A stretch of DNA of 64,000 bases from Arbacia lixula (GCA_963669155.1 OZ022586.1:7190018-7254017); one strand, 5' to 3'. Shown: positions 44,686 through 55,884, numbered from the stretch's first letter. The notes: generated from the letters alone by a model not told the origin. A program made the numbers and translations.

Positions 44686-44969
44686 AGAATTCTTCTGTTC
44701 TCAAAATGGATGAATTATTGATAAATACCCTTCTTGCATATAGCTGGTGTTAAGATCCCTCAAGTACCTACTTAACTAGCAGAATTCTTAGTCTCAAAAA
44801 GGACAGAATGGACCTGTTATTGACAAACTCCCTTCCTACAAGGAGCTTGGGTCATGATCCTATCACTCTACAATTACCTACTTGCAATTACTGGAGGTGC
44901 TCTTGGTTTCAGAATGGACAATGGAGCTAGATTATTGACAAACATACCCTCATGCTGGTGTTCAGATCC

Positions 44970-45464
44970 CACAATCGGTCCAAATATAATTGGTCCGAAT
45001 ATGGACCCTGATGAATCAATACCAGGTTCTTTGAGGAAGTGTGGAGAGCTTTACAGCGTTGGAATGCCCATTCAAGTTCAGCTCGTCACAGGCTAAAAGA
45101 CACATCTTAAACAGTCTCATCCTTCTGGTCAGCACATGCTTACCTTGAGAGAAGAGCACTTCAAAGTCATTCTATGGAACCTGACTTTCTGTTTTATTAC
45201 TAGTATTCAACTAGGGGAAGTACCCATACAACTATCTCAGAATTTAAATGAAGTGTACAATTTTGAAATGGATTTGCATTAAAATGTACATTGACCATAA
45301 TTGCTTTTGTGTATTGTGAAAAAGACCCATTGACACCGAAAAGTCTGCAAATGTGAATGCTCTATAGACTGATATTTGCCCACAAATATGTGTATAATTT
45401 TGTCAGAGAAATTTGCATATATATAATATGTATGCTGTCCATGTCCTATGAAATCAACATTAGC
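44970..45464. other. No recognised feature
   Basis: AT-rich DNA, no exon seen. Confidence 0.4.
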
Positions 45465-45925
45465 ATGCTTTCAACTTGCGGCGACCGGTGTGTACACCAA
45501 ATTTGAGCACCTGTAGTGTGCAGAATCAGACAGCGGTAGTCAAGTTGATTCCGTATTCTTTGATTTCGCGAACTTGCGACTATGGCAATGGCGAAGTCAT
45601 AGAAAAGCGTTCATCATATTGATCAGAGGTTTTAAATTCTAATTTTGATTGACAAGAGCGAATACTCTCAAATGCATCTCAAATGCAAAGTCGGTGGTAA
45701 CATTCAAGCAGCGAAATCATCGTACTGCTGACTGTAGGTATTTACTTTTTTCAATAAAAATTGATAACTTTTGATTAATGTGATGAGCACTTTTCCCCAC
45801 GACTTTTGTAAGTGCCCTCGGGAAAATCTCAAAATTTGGTGTGCAATGTGATGCAGTGCGATGCAATTTGATGCAATGTCTCTATGCTCAGATGACTCGC
45901 CGTCACAAATTGAAAGCTCCCTACA
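45465..45925. mobile_element. Possible MITE of about 460 bp
   Basis: GCTTTCAACTTG, CGGCGA and ACACCAAATTTGAG at the left recur inverted at the right (CAAATTTGGTGTGC-like, TCGCCGTCAC, CAAATTGAAAGC). CpG-rich compared with flanks. Matches are imperfect. Confidence 0.45.
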
Positions 45926-46217
45926 GGTAGCAGCCATTCCTAATACAGGGATACAGTATAGCCCAGAGTGGTGCTAATAAAACTAGGTCATTGTGTTTGC
46001 TAGACAGTATAGGCCACAAAGCAAACACATTCAGGAGATAAGTTTGTCTTAAAACTAGCCAACTCCAAACACAGATATCTGGAAGCAGATAAAATATTGC
46101 CACCTGGAATGATAGTGTGTTTACTTTCCACATGTAAAACTACCTATGTATACATGTGTGTACACTGAAGCCTTAGATCAACTAAACAGTGAATTCACAT
46201 GCAAGAATTAGTGAGAT

Positions 46218-46310
46218 CCTGACGTGGATCAAAATCTTGGGCCGAACATTTTGAGGAAATGTGATTTAATCACTAATTACTCCAAATGCGGATCATTTGA
46301 GGGCAATTTG
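46218..46310. mobile_element. Half copy of the palindrome family
   Basis: GGGCCGAACATTTTGAGGAA, then TTTAATCACTAATTACTCCA and AATGCGGATCATTTGAGGGC match the inner right arm of the 47086-47455 element. Confidence 0.75.
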
Positions 46311-46550
46311 AAGACGTCTTCGAAGGAGTCTTCGAATGGAAGAAGAAGGCAGACCTGTAGAAGTGCAGTATCTTGCAGAATGTGGAAGTTTTATTTTGAA
46401 AGATATCCCAAGGAGATTGCACAGTATTTTTATCATTGATTGTAAAAATAATCAGGCTTGTTTGCTATGATTATGATTATGATAATGGTGATAGGGCCAA
46501 TGGTGATGTCAATAATTGTGATGATAGCGATAATGATGATGACAATGATG

Positions 46551-46620
46551 GCAATGAACATGATGATGATGATGATGATGATGAGAATGATAATTTTGAA
46601 GATGATGATGGTGATGTTAG
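46551..46620. repeat. (GAT)n repeat
   Basis: ATGATGATG-type triplets, interrupted, giving an Asp-rich artefact frame. Confidence 0.9.
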
Positions 46621-46624
46621 AGAC

Positions 46625-47085
46625 AATCTTATGAAATCACAAAAATGCAGTAAAGTAAGTACTTACACAAACTCTCTATTCTCTGCAGAGAATGGCTATC
46701 AAACCTAATAAGGTAGTAAACCTTTCTCTTTGGGAGCCAAATCCCACAGCAAGGTCAATGTCTTGAGGAAAAATGCTGGTTCCCAGAGTCGCCTGTCATT
46801 CCCACCAGCTCCAGCGCACCTGTATCACCTGAAGGCATTTACCCTTCACAGTTCCTTCCCAGGACATTTCTAAGCTCCTCAAGATTCCTTTAAGACTTCC
46901 CTCCTTCCCTCCAAACTTCAAGAACAATGGATTGAACCCACAATATGCTCAAATCAGAAAGCAAATTTGTCTAGTCGCGGATTTCCCCCAAAGCTTCATA
47001 TATATTTACCAATACAACAAGTGACTTTGTGATGTTACAAGTGCGTAGGTTGAAGGAATGAAAGCGTGGAAGAAATATTAAGAAC
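46625..47085. other. No supported exon
   Basis: A good acceptor-like TTCTCTGCAG at 46679-46688 is followed 24 nt later by AAG|GTAGTA. The mini-exon this would define is too short to assess. Nothing else recognised. Confidence 0.35.
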
Positions 47086-47455
47086 TTAAAAGGGAATATA
47101 CTGTACTGGGAAGACAAAAAAAACCTTCAAAAGGTGATCGTGAGCAATCTCCTTGCAAATGGTCTTAAATGAGTGTATTGCCCAATTTAGAAACTTGCTG
47201 AAAGTTATTTGCCCCCAAATGATCCACATGTGGACAATGTAGTGATTATTCTCAAAATTATCAAAATGTTCGGGCCGAACATTTTTAGGATTTGTTAACT
47301 AATCACTAATTTCTCCACATGCATTTGAGGGCAAATAACTTTCAGCAAGTTTCTAAAATGGACAATACATGAATTTAAAACCATTTGCAAGAAGATTGCT
47401 CACGATTAACTTTTTAAGGCTTTTTCGTCTCCCTAGTACAGTATATTCCCTTTAA
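47086..47455. mobile_element. Palindrome family, diverged full copy
   Basis: Same architecture as 31651-32023: TTAA ends, AATATACTGTACTGGGAAGA at left, GTTCGGGCCGAAC at the centre, GTACAGTATATTCCC at right. The arms have accumulated many differences, so it is older. Confidence 0.9.
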
Positions 47456-47527
47456 TTAAGACATGAAGATGAAGAAAAGGAGAAATTATGGGACAACAGC
47501 TAACTGCAATTTTCTACGATGGTGACA

Positions 47528-47685
47528 TAGCCTGGATTCCAGGCTGTGGGGCATTTTCAATCCAAATTATTTATTCAATAAACGGGTCTGGCTGCAGTAG
47601 ACTAATCATTCTCAGTTCGTTTTCTGGCTGGCATGGAGGGAGAAAAGAGGAGAATGAAAGAGTGGCTAGTCTAAGTAGTGAGTAT
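47528..47685. mobile_element. AGCCTGG-family MITE, left part only
   Basis: TAGCCTGGATTCCAGGCTGT, then GGCTGCAGTAGACTAATCAT and GTGGCTAGTCTAAGTAG; the right end is cut by the next element. Confidence 0.75.
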
Positions 47686-48170
47686 TATATCCCTCATTAA
47701 TGTATTCCAGTTCGCTGATTGGTTGAAAGGGTGTCACATGACCACAAATAGATGAACTATTTGAAGGAAGAGAGCTCAGAGGGAGGAAAAGTACTATTTC
47801 GTGACGTCATGTCAAAAATAGTCTTTTCTTTCCCTCTGGACTATCGATATCCGGGTTATCGGTGATCGCTACAATTTTCGTCGATTCATCCCTGGTAAAT
47901 GCGCGACACACAAAATCTACGCGATACATTTCTTTCCAGCTGCGTTTTGGCAATTTAGCGGAAAATCATTGGGCGCGCTGCCGAAATCCCGCGGTGTTGC
48001 GGCCGATGTGCAACTTGAATTTCTGTTGGTTTGCTCAAGCCGCAAGAAATAACAAAACATCTGAATCGGGTTCCTGCGTTCGGAGCTTAGAGCATGGGCA
48101 CTATATTACAAGGTCCATGGTGAGGATTAGATTATTGAAAAAGAATGTATTAATGAAGGATATAAAACAA
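47685..48170. mobile_element. Probable MITE of about 485 bp with TTATATCC ends
   Basis: TTATATCCCTCATTAATGTA at left and, complemented, TTATATCCTTCATTAATACA at right. TGATTGGTT is at 47717-47725 and TGACGTCATG at about 47800. The CpG-rich interior (47845-48020) differs from the flanks. The plus-strand frame through it ends in the next hairpin and looks spurious. Confidence 0.6.
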
Positions 48171-48190
48171 ATATTAAATGATCTTTATTC

Positions 48191-48330
48191 GGGAACTTTG
48201 TGGAATCTATTGGTCCCCTCGGTGAAGCGGAGGGCGTACGGTACCATTTTCCCTCGACCTGCGGTCTCGGGAAAATAGTACCGCATGCCCTCCACTTAAC
48301 CTCGGTGCAAATAGATTCCACAAGATCCCT
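48191..48330. repeat. Long hairpin, about 65-nt arms
   Basis: TTTGTGGAATCTATTGGTCC, CCTCGGTGAAGCGGAGGGCG and TACGGTACCATTTTCCCTCG are followed, after about 7 nt, by their diverged complements ending at 48330. It lies directly after the TTATATCC element and may be part of a compound insertion. Confidence 0.8.
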
Positions 48331-48442
48331 CATGGTCATGAAATATTTGTATACTAGACACTTATTTTGAAGTTTTGATTAGATGTGTCCCAAACCCTGG
48401 ATGCCAGTCTATGGTGATGGGACCGTAATCATGGCAGAGGTG

Positions 48443-48890
48443 TTAAAGGGATAGTTTCACCCTGAAATTATTTTGGTTTCAATTAAGGGAGACACATGAA
48501 AGGAACATGCAAGTGAAGGTTTGATGAAAATCAGTCAAAGGAAAAGAAAGTTATTTGGTTTCAATTAAAGGAGACACATGAAAGGAGCATACAAGTGAAG
48601 GTTTGATGAAAATCAGTCAAAGGAAAAGAAAGTTATTTGATTTTTAAAGTTTTGATTTTGGGATGTCATGTGCGAGGTGCTCTCCCATATGTTTTGTAAT
48701 ACTTTTTCCATCAATTGCCTTCTTGATATTCTTTAATGAATGAATACATTTTTTTTTTGTAGCGATATGTGTAAAAACATGTGTCTAATGATATACTAAA
48801 CACGCAGGTGAAATGATTAATATGCTTTTGAGAAAATTGACATTTTCTAAAAGAATTGTACTCAACATATGGGAGAGCACCTATTAAGTG
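48443..48890. mobile_element. AGGGATAG-family MITE with internal 75-bp duplication
   Basis: TTAAAGGGATAGTTTCACCC at left. The block TTTGGTTTCAATTAA to AAAAGAAAGTTATTT is present twice in tandem (about 48472-48556 and 48555-48632). The right part reaches GGGAGAGCACCT and is then lost. Confidence 0.85.
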
Positions 48891-48894
48891 AGCA

Positions 48895-49940
48895 GCACAA
48901 CTCTCACATATCCTGCGATACGGACAATTGGTGAAAGGCTATGAATAAACTGCAAATTCCTTATATGGCCACAATTAAGCCACACTCCTTTGATTACTGC
49001 AGTTCCATAGCAAATTTGGACATCCTAAAATAAACTGGAATGTGTTCCATGAAGCCTGAAAATTGTTGAAAAGCAAAAAGCATCTCTACCTTGTTCCTGC
49101 AGAGCAGAGCCACGAACTGCGGTGCTTCTAAGAACATTTGCGTGCAGACACATAATCCATGTGTATTTGTGATAAATCCAGCTCATTCATTCAACCAGTC
49201 ATGCCATATTCCTGTTGTAGAATCCTTGGTCTCAAGGCCCATTCGGAAAGGGGTGTGCCATTTGTTTTGCTGTCAACTTAATTCTTGAATTGATATCTTA
49301 CATGCAGAATTTCACTGAGTTTTAAAACCCAGCCAGAGTAATATATGTGTAGGCCTACATGTTTACTGTACTTATAAGTTGACATTAAAAAGGGTTCACG
49401 ATTTGTTTGGGACTTGTGTCCTATCTTTTCCTTGCACTTATGTAACAATATTTGCAAAGCTATGTATTTAAATACTTTCTGAAGGGGGTTACTTATTTTC
49501 TGAATATGGGTCACTTCGATTGATTGAATTCAAGCAGATGGGAGTGAAACAGGATTTTTAAAATCCTTTAAATTTTGCCAAAACTGTTTCACGCATTTAG
49601 CTGATTAGGGGAACTACCAACTTGCAAGAGTAGCTCTCTAACTTGTAGCCATAAATTATTAATCCACAAAGTTCTTTTGTATTCAATTTGCTGTAATGTT
49701 GTTATCTCCATGATGCATCCACAGTTTTATCTCTGATTGTTTAAGGTGAATGCAAATAATACAGGGTTTATTTTAAGGCCAACTGTAAACAAAATATTGA
49801 TAGAGATTGATTTTTTCTCTGCTCAGTGTATACTCTAGGATCATAATACGAAAATATTTGTAAAACAGAACAAATACGCTTTATTTGAGTATGGATTTGA
49901 TATGGTTGCCTTAAAGAATAGAATGATGCAGGTACCAAAA
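48895..49940. other. No recognised feature
   Basis: AT-rich; no exon or repeat end seen. Confidence 0.45.
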
Positions 49941-49944
49941 CTTA

Positions 49945-50400
49945 AAAATGATTGTTTCACTTTATTTTTTACAAAGTTATTCAATTGAGAGCTGCATGAC
50001 AATAATGATAAAGCTTCAGAGATGATCTGAGACTTGAAAATGATTGATTCGCTATTTAATAATAATAAAATTGTTCGAAAATCTTATGCTTTGTTAGATA
50101 CAAGCTTGTAGTGCTTACTTGCTTGTTTTTGTTTTTTAAATAAAACAAGATATTCAAATGAAAGCTGTCAAACAGCTTGAGGATTGAGAGATAATCTATT
50201 AGTTATGTACTGAGACTTAAAAATTATTGATTCACTACTTTGTATAAAATTATTCAAATGAAAGCTGTCAATCAGTAATGATTAGGCTTGGGACATGATC
50301 TATTGTTCATGTACTGGGACATTAAAATGATTGATTCACTATTTTGTGCAAAATTATTCAAATGAAAGCTGCCAAATAGTAATGATAAGGCTTGCAAGAT
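49945..50400. repeat. Tandem repeat of about 110 bp, four diverged units
   Basis: AAATTATTCAAATGAAAGCT, TAATGAT.AGGCTT, GATCTATT, ACTGGGACATTAAAATGATT and GATTCACTATTTTGT recur in order. Confidence 0.85.
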
Positions 50401-50540
50401 CTAGACTGTTGGATCGATAGTGTCCATTTGGCCTTCAAGTCAGTGTATGCTCGACAGCGGGGTTAAAATAGATAACTCATACAATAGAAGATGAGCAATC
50501 TAAGCGGAAGAGCAAAGTTCTTGTTTACATTTGAGAGTCA

Positions 50541-50620
50541 TTAACCCACCCAGTCCCATAGGCAAGAAACTGAGTTGGTATTGAGATGTGGCTGCCAGTG
50601 CTTGGTACTGTGAGGGTTAA
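50541..50620. mobile_element. Short MITE, family B
   Basis: TTAACCCACCCAGTCCCAT at left, GGTACTGTGAGGGTTAA at right, about 80 bp. Confidence 0.65.
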
Positions 50621-50624
50621 GCTG

Positions 50625-51835
50625 TAATCAAAGTGTATTACATGATAGAGTAACCTAAATTGAATGCACATTATCAAGGAAATATATGAAGTTATTGACA
50701 CTGTCTATTTAATCAAGATTTACAGATGATATTTGAAATCATTTTTTTTTCAGAGAGTTGCCATAGGTCAACATTTGAAGTTGAAAAGGTGATAATCAGA
50801 GGGCAAATACATAGAGGAGGAACTTGATATAATATGCACCTTACCTTAGAATATGTACTTATGATAAGGTTATTTATCTTGTATGGTTTATGTCTGTTGA
50901 GGAAATCATTACCCTGTACAAATACAGGAAACTCATAATGATAAACATGTCACTTACGTATGATCTCTTTATAGTTGGACAATAGACAGTGGCATATACT
51001 CTTTACCCATTTACTACGGGAACTGGGTATACCCCGTTTCCAGAAACATACCAATGTCAGCTTGTTTCAAGTACTTTTTCATTATATTTAAATGCGGTTT
51101 ATCTGTGCAATCAGTAGAGTGTAGTTGAATTGTTTAGCTCCCATTCAAGATCATATTTGTGGAAATTCCCTGAAGATATGTCGTTTAAGAATGATTTTAC
51201 TACAAGTTATTTACATGCACAGTACCCCCCAACAATCTTGTTTTAGGCTGTGAGTGTTGTCTAAAAATTTCAGGGGAAAGAGATTAACTCTTAAAATACT
51301 TCTGTCTCATCTGCACATTTGTTCATATATACTGCACACAAATGACATTGAGTAGCATTTAGTCTGGCAGAGAAGGAGTTAAGACCTTTATCTGCCATTT
51401 GTGCCTTTTCCCCCAAGGAATACACACAAAATCCAAAGAGCAGCATTTTATCTGCCACTCAAAGGGTTAAAGGGCAGTGTTCACATTGTGCTGACCTAGA
51501 AATTCGGCAAAAACATTAAGCAGGTGATTTATTTCATTTGTTTATTTAGGCTTGTTTTAGCCCCATCAGTGAGCTTGAAAAGTTGTACATACATATTATT
51601 AATAGTTAGTGATAAAGATAATGTATACCTTTTCACTTAGGAATTGTATAAACTATTTTTGACATGTTTTGACCAGAAAAATGTCTGTGACACATCAGAA
51701 TTTCAAGGAACATCTTGACACATGAGCTTATGGTCAGCATCGACAGTTCATGAGTTTGATGGGGGAAATGTTCACATCAAGTATGGATAGGGACAATATG
51801 ATTATGAATGTAGACTACCGGTAGTTGGTGCGTTT
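50625..51835. other. Intronic/intergenic DNA
   Basis: One family A copy (51294-51382); a further CAGCATTTTATCTGCCACTC/AAAGGGTTAAAG end near 51441-51470 may be another partial copy. Confidence 0.45.
51294..51382. mobile_element. Short MITE, family A, divergent
   Basis: TTAACTCTTAAAAT at left and GTCTGGCAGAGAAGGAGTTA(A) at right; the interior is diverged. Confidence 0.5.
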
Positions 51836-51970
51836 CTAACATAAACAAGAATAATTTTTCACTTTTCATGAAAATGTTTGTGAAGCTGTGACTGAGATTT
51901 CATACATGTTATCGTTGTACTCCTGATTCCTGCTGAGTTTCATGACTTTTGCCAATGGGACACCCTGGCT
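51835..51970 (-). repeat. Dispersed GTCATGAAACTC repeat, copy 1
   Basis: Read on the minus strand: AAAAGTCATGAAACTCAGCA, GGAATCAGGAGTA, then CATTTTCATGAAAAGTG and TTCTTGTTTATGTTAGAAAC. Shared with 53125, 55095 and 56885. Confidence 0.65.
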
Positions 51971-52095
51971 TTAAAACTAAGTGATGGAGCTCTTTATAAG
52001 GTGGACGTGTATAGTACTTGAAACCCTCACTCCCTTCTTATCATAAGAAACCTCTGCCCAGTACAATAGCTGTTCGGCCCTTCACTAATCAAGCC

Positions 52096-52565
52096 TCAAT
52101 AACCCCGTTCATATACACCGCCTATCCGCGAAAAAGGCGCAACATTTGCGGCAATTTTGCCGATGCATTACCGATAGCTGCGTATATGAACGGGAATCGC
52201 TCAAATAATGCGGTATTTGCTTCCTCCTTTTTTGCGCTTATTTTGCGGCTTTTTCGCGGATCGAGACCTAGTAATAATACCGCAATATTGCGGTAAGCGA
52301 ATCTTATAAACTGCATCCGCAAAATAAGCGTAAATGTTGCGCCTTTAGCATCGCGCTCTGGCCTGTTGGTCGCTAATCCTACCGCTCGTATGGCTGAGCG
52401 GAGCATGTCACCATTGGTTTGGAGAGAGTCCAGCTGTCCAAAACACCGCAACATTACGGCTTTTGGGGGTGTATATGAACGGTGCTTTTGCGGCTCGCTG
52501 GAAACTTGCTTACCGATGTGCATCGGTAATAATAGCGGTATATGGTATATGAACGGGGCTATTGA
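52096..52565. mobile_element. 470-bp MITE, CCCCGTTCATATAC family, copy 2
   Basis: TCAATAACCCCGTTCATATA at left and TATATGAACGGGGCTATTGA at right; these 20-nt ends are exact inverted repeats except for one position. The interior is about 98% identical by eye to copy 1. It has the better preserved ends and defines the element boundaries. Confidence 0.9.
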
Positions 52566-53124
52566 CTCATTACAAGCTGTAAGTAGGGATTAGGAGCCCT
52601 AAGCTTAATCTCCCAATTATCTCCTCCACTTAATTGGTTAATTGCTACTGGGAGATTTGCTCCACTAATCTTCTAAATTGCCAGACCTTTAAGTGGACAA
52701 GCAATTAGTCTTCATTTCAAGGCCCAGTTACAGTATCCTTTGTGTTGGACACAGTCATGGGTGTGATTTCAAACAAAGAGGAATATAGTTGTTTTGATTC
52801 AAAGTCTGCCAGATTTAAAAAAAAAAAAAATGGCAAAATAAATTGTCATTTCTGATGAAGGAAAAAGCTGATCAGATACCAGAGCACAATTGGGTCAATG
52901 AAGAAGTAAACACCATTTTGCTTGGGGAAATCTTCCTGAAATACCATGGGAAAATTGGTCATTCTACCATGATATTTGCTAGTTGTGAAGTAATGTTGTT
53001 TCACTGTCCCAACCACACTGTCTCAATAAGGTGGACAAGTGCAATTGGAGCAAAATTTGGCATTTTGTCTTTATCTGAGAGGTCACACACTGCTGTTCTG
53101 ATATAATGTTTAAAATGTAGGATA
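52566..53124. other. No recognised feature
   Basis: An AATCTCCCAATT/ACTGGGAGATTTG-type local inverted repeat near 52605-52660, nothing else. Confidence 0.45.
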
Positions 53125-53310
53125 ACCCTTTTACAAAATTCATGAAACTTGGCAGGGCTCAGCAGTATACCCTAACAATGACTTGAATGAAATCTCATGG
53201 TTATAGATCCTTAGATCCATAAACATTTTCAGGAAAAGTGAAAATGTATCCTTGTTTATGATTGAAACACCCTTTTACATAGCACCTATTGTCTAAACTG
53301 ATACACAGTA
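53125..53310 (+). repeat. Dispersed GTCATGAAACTC repeat, copy 2
   Basis: TTCATGAAACTTGGCAGG, CTCAGCAGTATACCC, then CATTTTCAGGAAAAGTGAAA, TATCCTTGTTTATGATTGAA and CAGTATTGCACATGC. Confidence 0.65.
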
Positions 53311-53529
53311 TTGCACATGCATTTCTTCCAGTTTCTATGTACTTACACAATTCTACTGGTATTTCTTTTGACCTTAAAAAAGGTCCAACTACCTTCAACA
53401 TAGACTAAAATTCTTCATTTTGTTAATATTGCTTGTCAGTGTGAGTCGAATGTTTCTTAACCATGTATTGGTCAGTCCCTGTAACTTGCAACAAGCATTT
53501 TTGTTCCCAGTCGCAAAGCTCTTTACATC

Positions 53530-53686
53530 AGGGCCCCCATTGCATAAAACTTACCATGTATGGTAACTCTGCCATCAATGGTAACTGCCATGGTAACATC
53601 GCTTGACAGTCAATCAAGTTGAAGGTTTCCATCAAAGTTGCCATTGGTAGCAAATTCACATGGTAAATTTCATGCATTAGGGCCCT
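53530..53686. mobile_element. Short MITE, ACCATTGATGG family, copy 2
   Basis: GGGCCCCCATTGCATAAAAC with TTACCATG at left, complemented at right as TTTCATGCATTAGGGCCC. TGATTGACT on the minus strand at 53608-53616. Related to 23592-23750. Confidence 0.75.
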
Positions 53687-53689
53687 GGT

Positions 53690-54470
53690 CACAAAGCCCC
53701 GCTAAGCTGCAGATTATGGTGTTGGTGTGAAGTGCATCCTCTTTACAAAGTTCACCTAACTGCACTGGTTTTGAAGTACATGCTAATTCCCTGAAAAGGC
53801 CGAGGAAGTGTCTTCTTTCATCATCACAAGCCCTTTCACAGTAAGTAGGGACCCACTGTACTTGATCTATTGTGAAAATACTGCTCAGTGTGAAAGTGTC
53901 ATACACAACTTACAAGGGTAAATCACTGAAATGTTTGTGTAGATAAGTACAGTATTGTCTTTCTTCATCACAAACCCTTTCACAGCAGGTAGGGATATTA
54001 GGGACCTTCTTCACTTAAGCTGTTGTGAGGATACTGCTCAATGTGAAATTTATGAGGGTAACTTGCCTATAACTACACTGGTTCATTAGTGAATGCTAGC
54101 TCCCTGAAAGGACGTGACAGTATTTTCTTTTCTCATCACAAACCCTTTCACATTGTGGAGCTCACTTAATACACATCACCTGGAGATAAACCTATCATGT
54201 GAATGGGGTATACATACACCATACAGAGGACCATCACCCAACTACACTGGTTCATGAGTACATGCTAATTCTCTGAAAGGACTTGAGAATGTACTTTCTT
54301 GTCACAATCCTTTTCACATTGAGAGCTGACTAGAACTGCTTCACCTGCAGATTATAACCACAATATGAAAGGGGACATCATGCCCCTTACATATGTAAAT
54401 TACCTAACTGAACTGGTTCATAAGTACATGCAAATTCTCTGGAAGGACTGGTCATTCAGAGCCATTTAGT
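53690..54470. repeat. Tandem repeat of about 165 bp, about five units
   Basis: ACTACACTGGTTCAT, GTACATGCTAATTC, CTGAAAGGAC, CATCACAAACCCTTTCACA recur near 53757, 53930, 54075, 54240 and 54412 with heavy divergence. The minus-strand Cys-containing frame at 53670-53906 belongs to this repeat. Confidence 0.8.
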
Positions 54471-54657
54471 TCATTGAACCCTGCCAGTAGTCTCATTTCA
54501 AGTAGCAGCCACTTACATGCCCTCAAGCTTGTGAAGTATCACTTGGTGTGAAGAGTGTTTGATGGAGATTAAGTACATCATGTGCAATAAGTATGGTGCG
54601 TTTTAAGGAAAGGGGGAAATGAAAGTGTATATTTCTCTGAAAAATACCTTGTTACTA

Positions 54658-54683
54658 ATTATATATATATAATTATTATATAA

Positions 54684-54731
<48 letters not shown>

Positions 54732-54733
54732 GG
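54658..54733. repeat. (TA)n and (GA)n microsatellite
   Basis: TATATATATA at 54661-54670, then GA repeats at 54685-54730. Confidence 0.95.
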
Positions 54734-54734
54734 A

Positions 54735-55090
54735 GGGAGATGAGGGGGTGGGTGGGTAGAGAAAGCACCAACCTTATTAAACATGAGCTAAAGGTTTATA
54801 GCACCATGGCTTGAGATATATCCACTTGTCAGTCCACCGCTGAGGGGGACCACTCCCCCCTCCTTCTAGTCCTCCCCCCCCCCCCATGAGGAGGAACCTG
54901 GGCTCACTTTGGTCAAGTGTGTAAAGAAACCCCTCAGAGACCCTGCAAAGTGCTTCATTTGAATCCAGAAGAGTCTTGAGAGAAGTGTCTGTGGGTAAGA
55001 TACATCTACATGTAGGTTACCAGATTTGGCGAAGGCAGAATCAGAGAACTTTGCTACCCAGCACTATTTGTGGCCTAAAATGCGGCATCA
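54735..55090. other. No recognised feature
   Basis: Contains a C run near 54876-54885; no exon. Confidence 0.45.
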
Positions 55091-55094
55091 TGTT

Positions 55095-55395
55095 TTTAGT
55101 CGGAGTAGCCCAATTTGTAAAAGTCATGAAAGTCGACAGGAATCGGCGGTATACTATTAAAATGATAATGTGTATGAAATTTTACATTCATAGCTTTACA
55201 GCCCTTTTCAGGAAAAGTAAAAAAAACCTATCCTTATGTTTGAAACAGCCGACCATGGTCTAACTCTAAGTTCATATACAATATTGCAATGCTGAATGTA
55301 TAGGTCAACGCATCGCTATATGGTGGGATAGGCCGTGATGTGCACTATAATTGCGTATTGCGGTCTTTGGTATGAAGGCTATAGGTTTTGGACAA
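55095..55395 (+). repeat. Dispersed GTCATGAAACTC repeat, copy 3
   Basis: AAAGTCATGAAAGTCGACAG, GAATCGGCGGTATAC, then CTTTTCAGGAAAAGTAAAAA, CCTATCCTTATGTTTGAAAC, ACCATGG and TACAATATTGCAATGCT. The 95-codon frame over it is repeat-derived. Confidence 0.65.
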
Positions 55396-55401
55396 CTCGT
55401 C

Positions 55402-55564
55402 CAGGGCCTCGTAACATAAAGGTTTGCGATCAATCGCAAAATGGCGATGGCCAATCAACATCATTGTTGGATGCGCTTTTCGTTCACAAGACTTACCAGT
55501 AACCAATCAGAATTTGTCTTTCAAATTTGCGATTGATCGCAAACCTTTCTGTTACGGGGCCCAG
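55402..55564. mobile_element. Short MITE, GTTTGCGATCAATCGC family
   Basis: GGGCCTCGTAACATAAAGG and TTTGCGATCAATCGCAAA at left. The right end reads TTTGCGATTGATCGCAAACC and GTTACGGGGCCC. Inner ATCAATCGC/GCGATTGAT are themselves palindromic. TGATTGGTT on the minus strand at 55501-55509. Confidence 0.85.
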
Positions 55565-55844
55565 GTCGTCCAGAACCTACTCAAAATCTAGCGATCACTA
55601 CCATTCTGCTTAAAGCCAGTTTCCAGTTCTATTATTAGAACAGAATTTCTTATGCTTTCTTTTCTTCCATTTTGTTTTTGTTTTTGTTTTTGACAAAATT
55701 TGAAAAGTTTGACCTGCAAAAGGGCTTCTCTGTCTTTAAAATGAGCTGCAAGACTAACTTTTTAAGTTCCAAAGTTTGAGCCTGTTTCCACAGTCTTGTG
55801 GTCTAGATTCGAACCTTGAATGTTCCTCTCTTTATGTGTGGCGA

Positions 55845-55884
55845 ATGTGTGTGTGTTTGTGTGTGTTTGAGTGTGTGTGAGTGT

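Larger units (their letters stand above)
44105..44970. repeat. Diverged tandem repeat interrupted by a MITE
   Basis: Units contain TTATTGACAAACCC, TTCATAGCTGGTGT, ACCTACTTAACTGGAGAATT and CTCAAAATGGACAAAATGGA. Two units lie left of the insertion at 44301 and about two and a half right of it. Confidence 0.8.

Noticed and set aside
46689..46712. 24-bp micro-exon between TTCTCTGCAG and GTAGTA
   Set aside because: Too short to test from sequence alone; splice-like words occur by chance in a 64-kb window.
53670..53906. Cys-containing 78-codon minus-strand frame
   Set aside because: Lies in the 165-bp tandem repeat and the end of a MITE.
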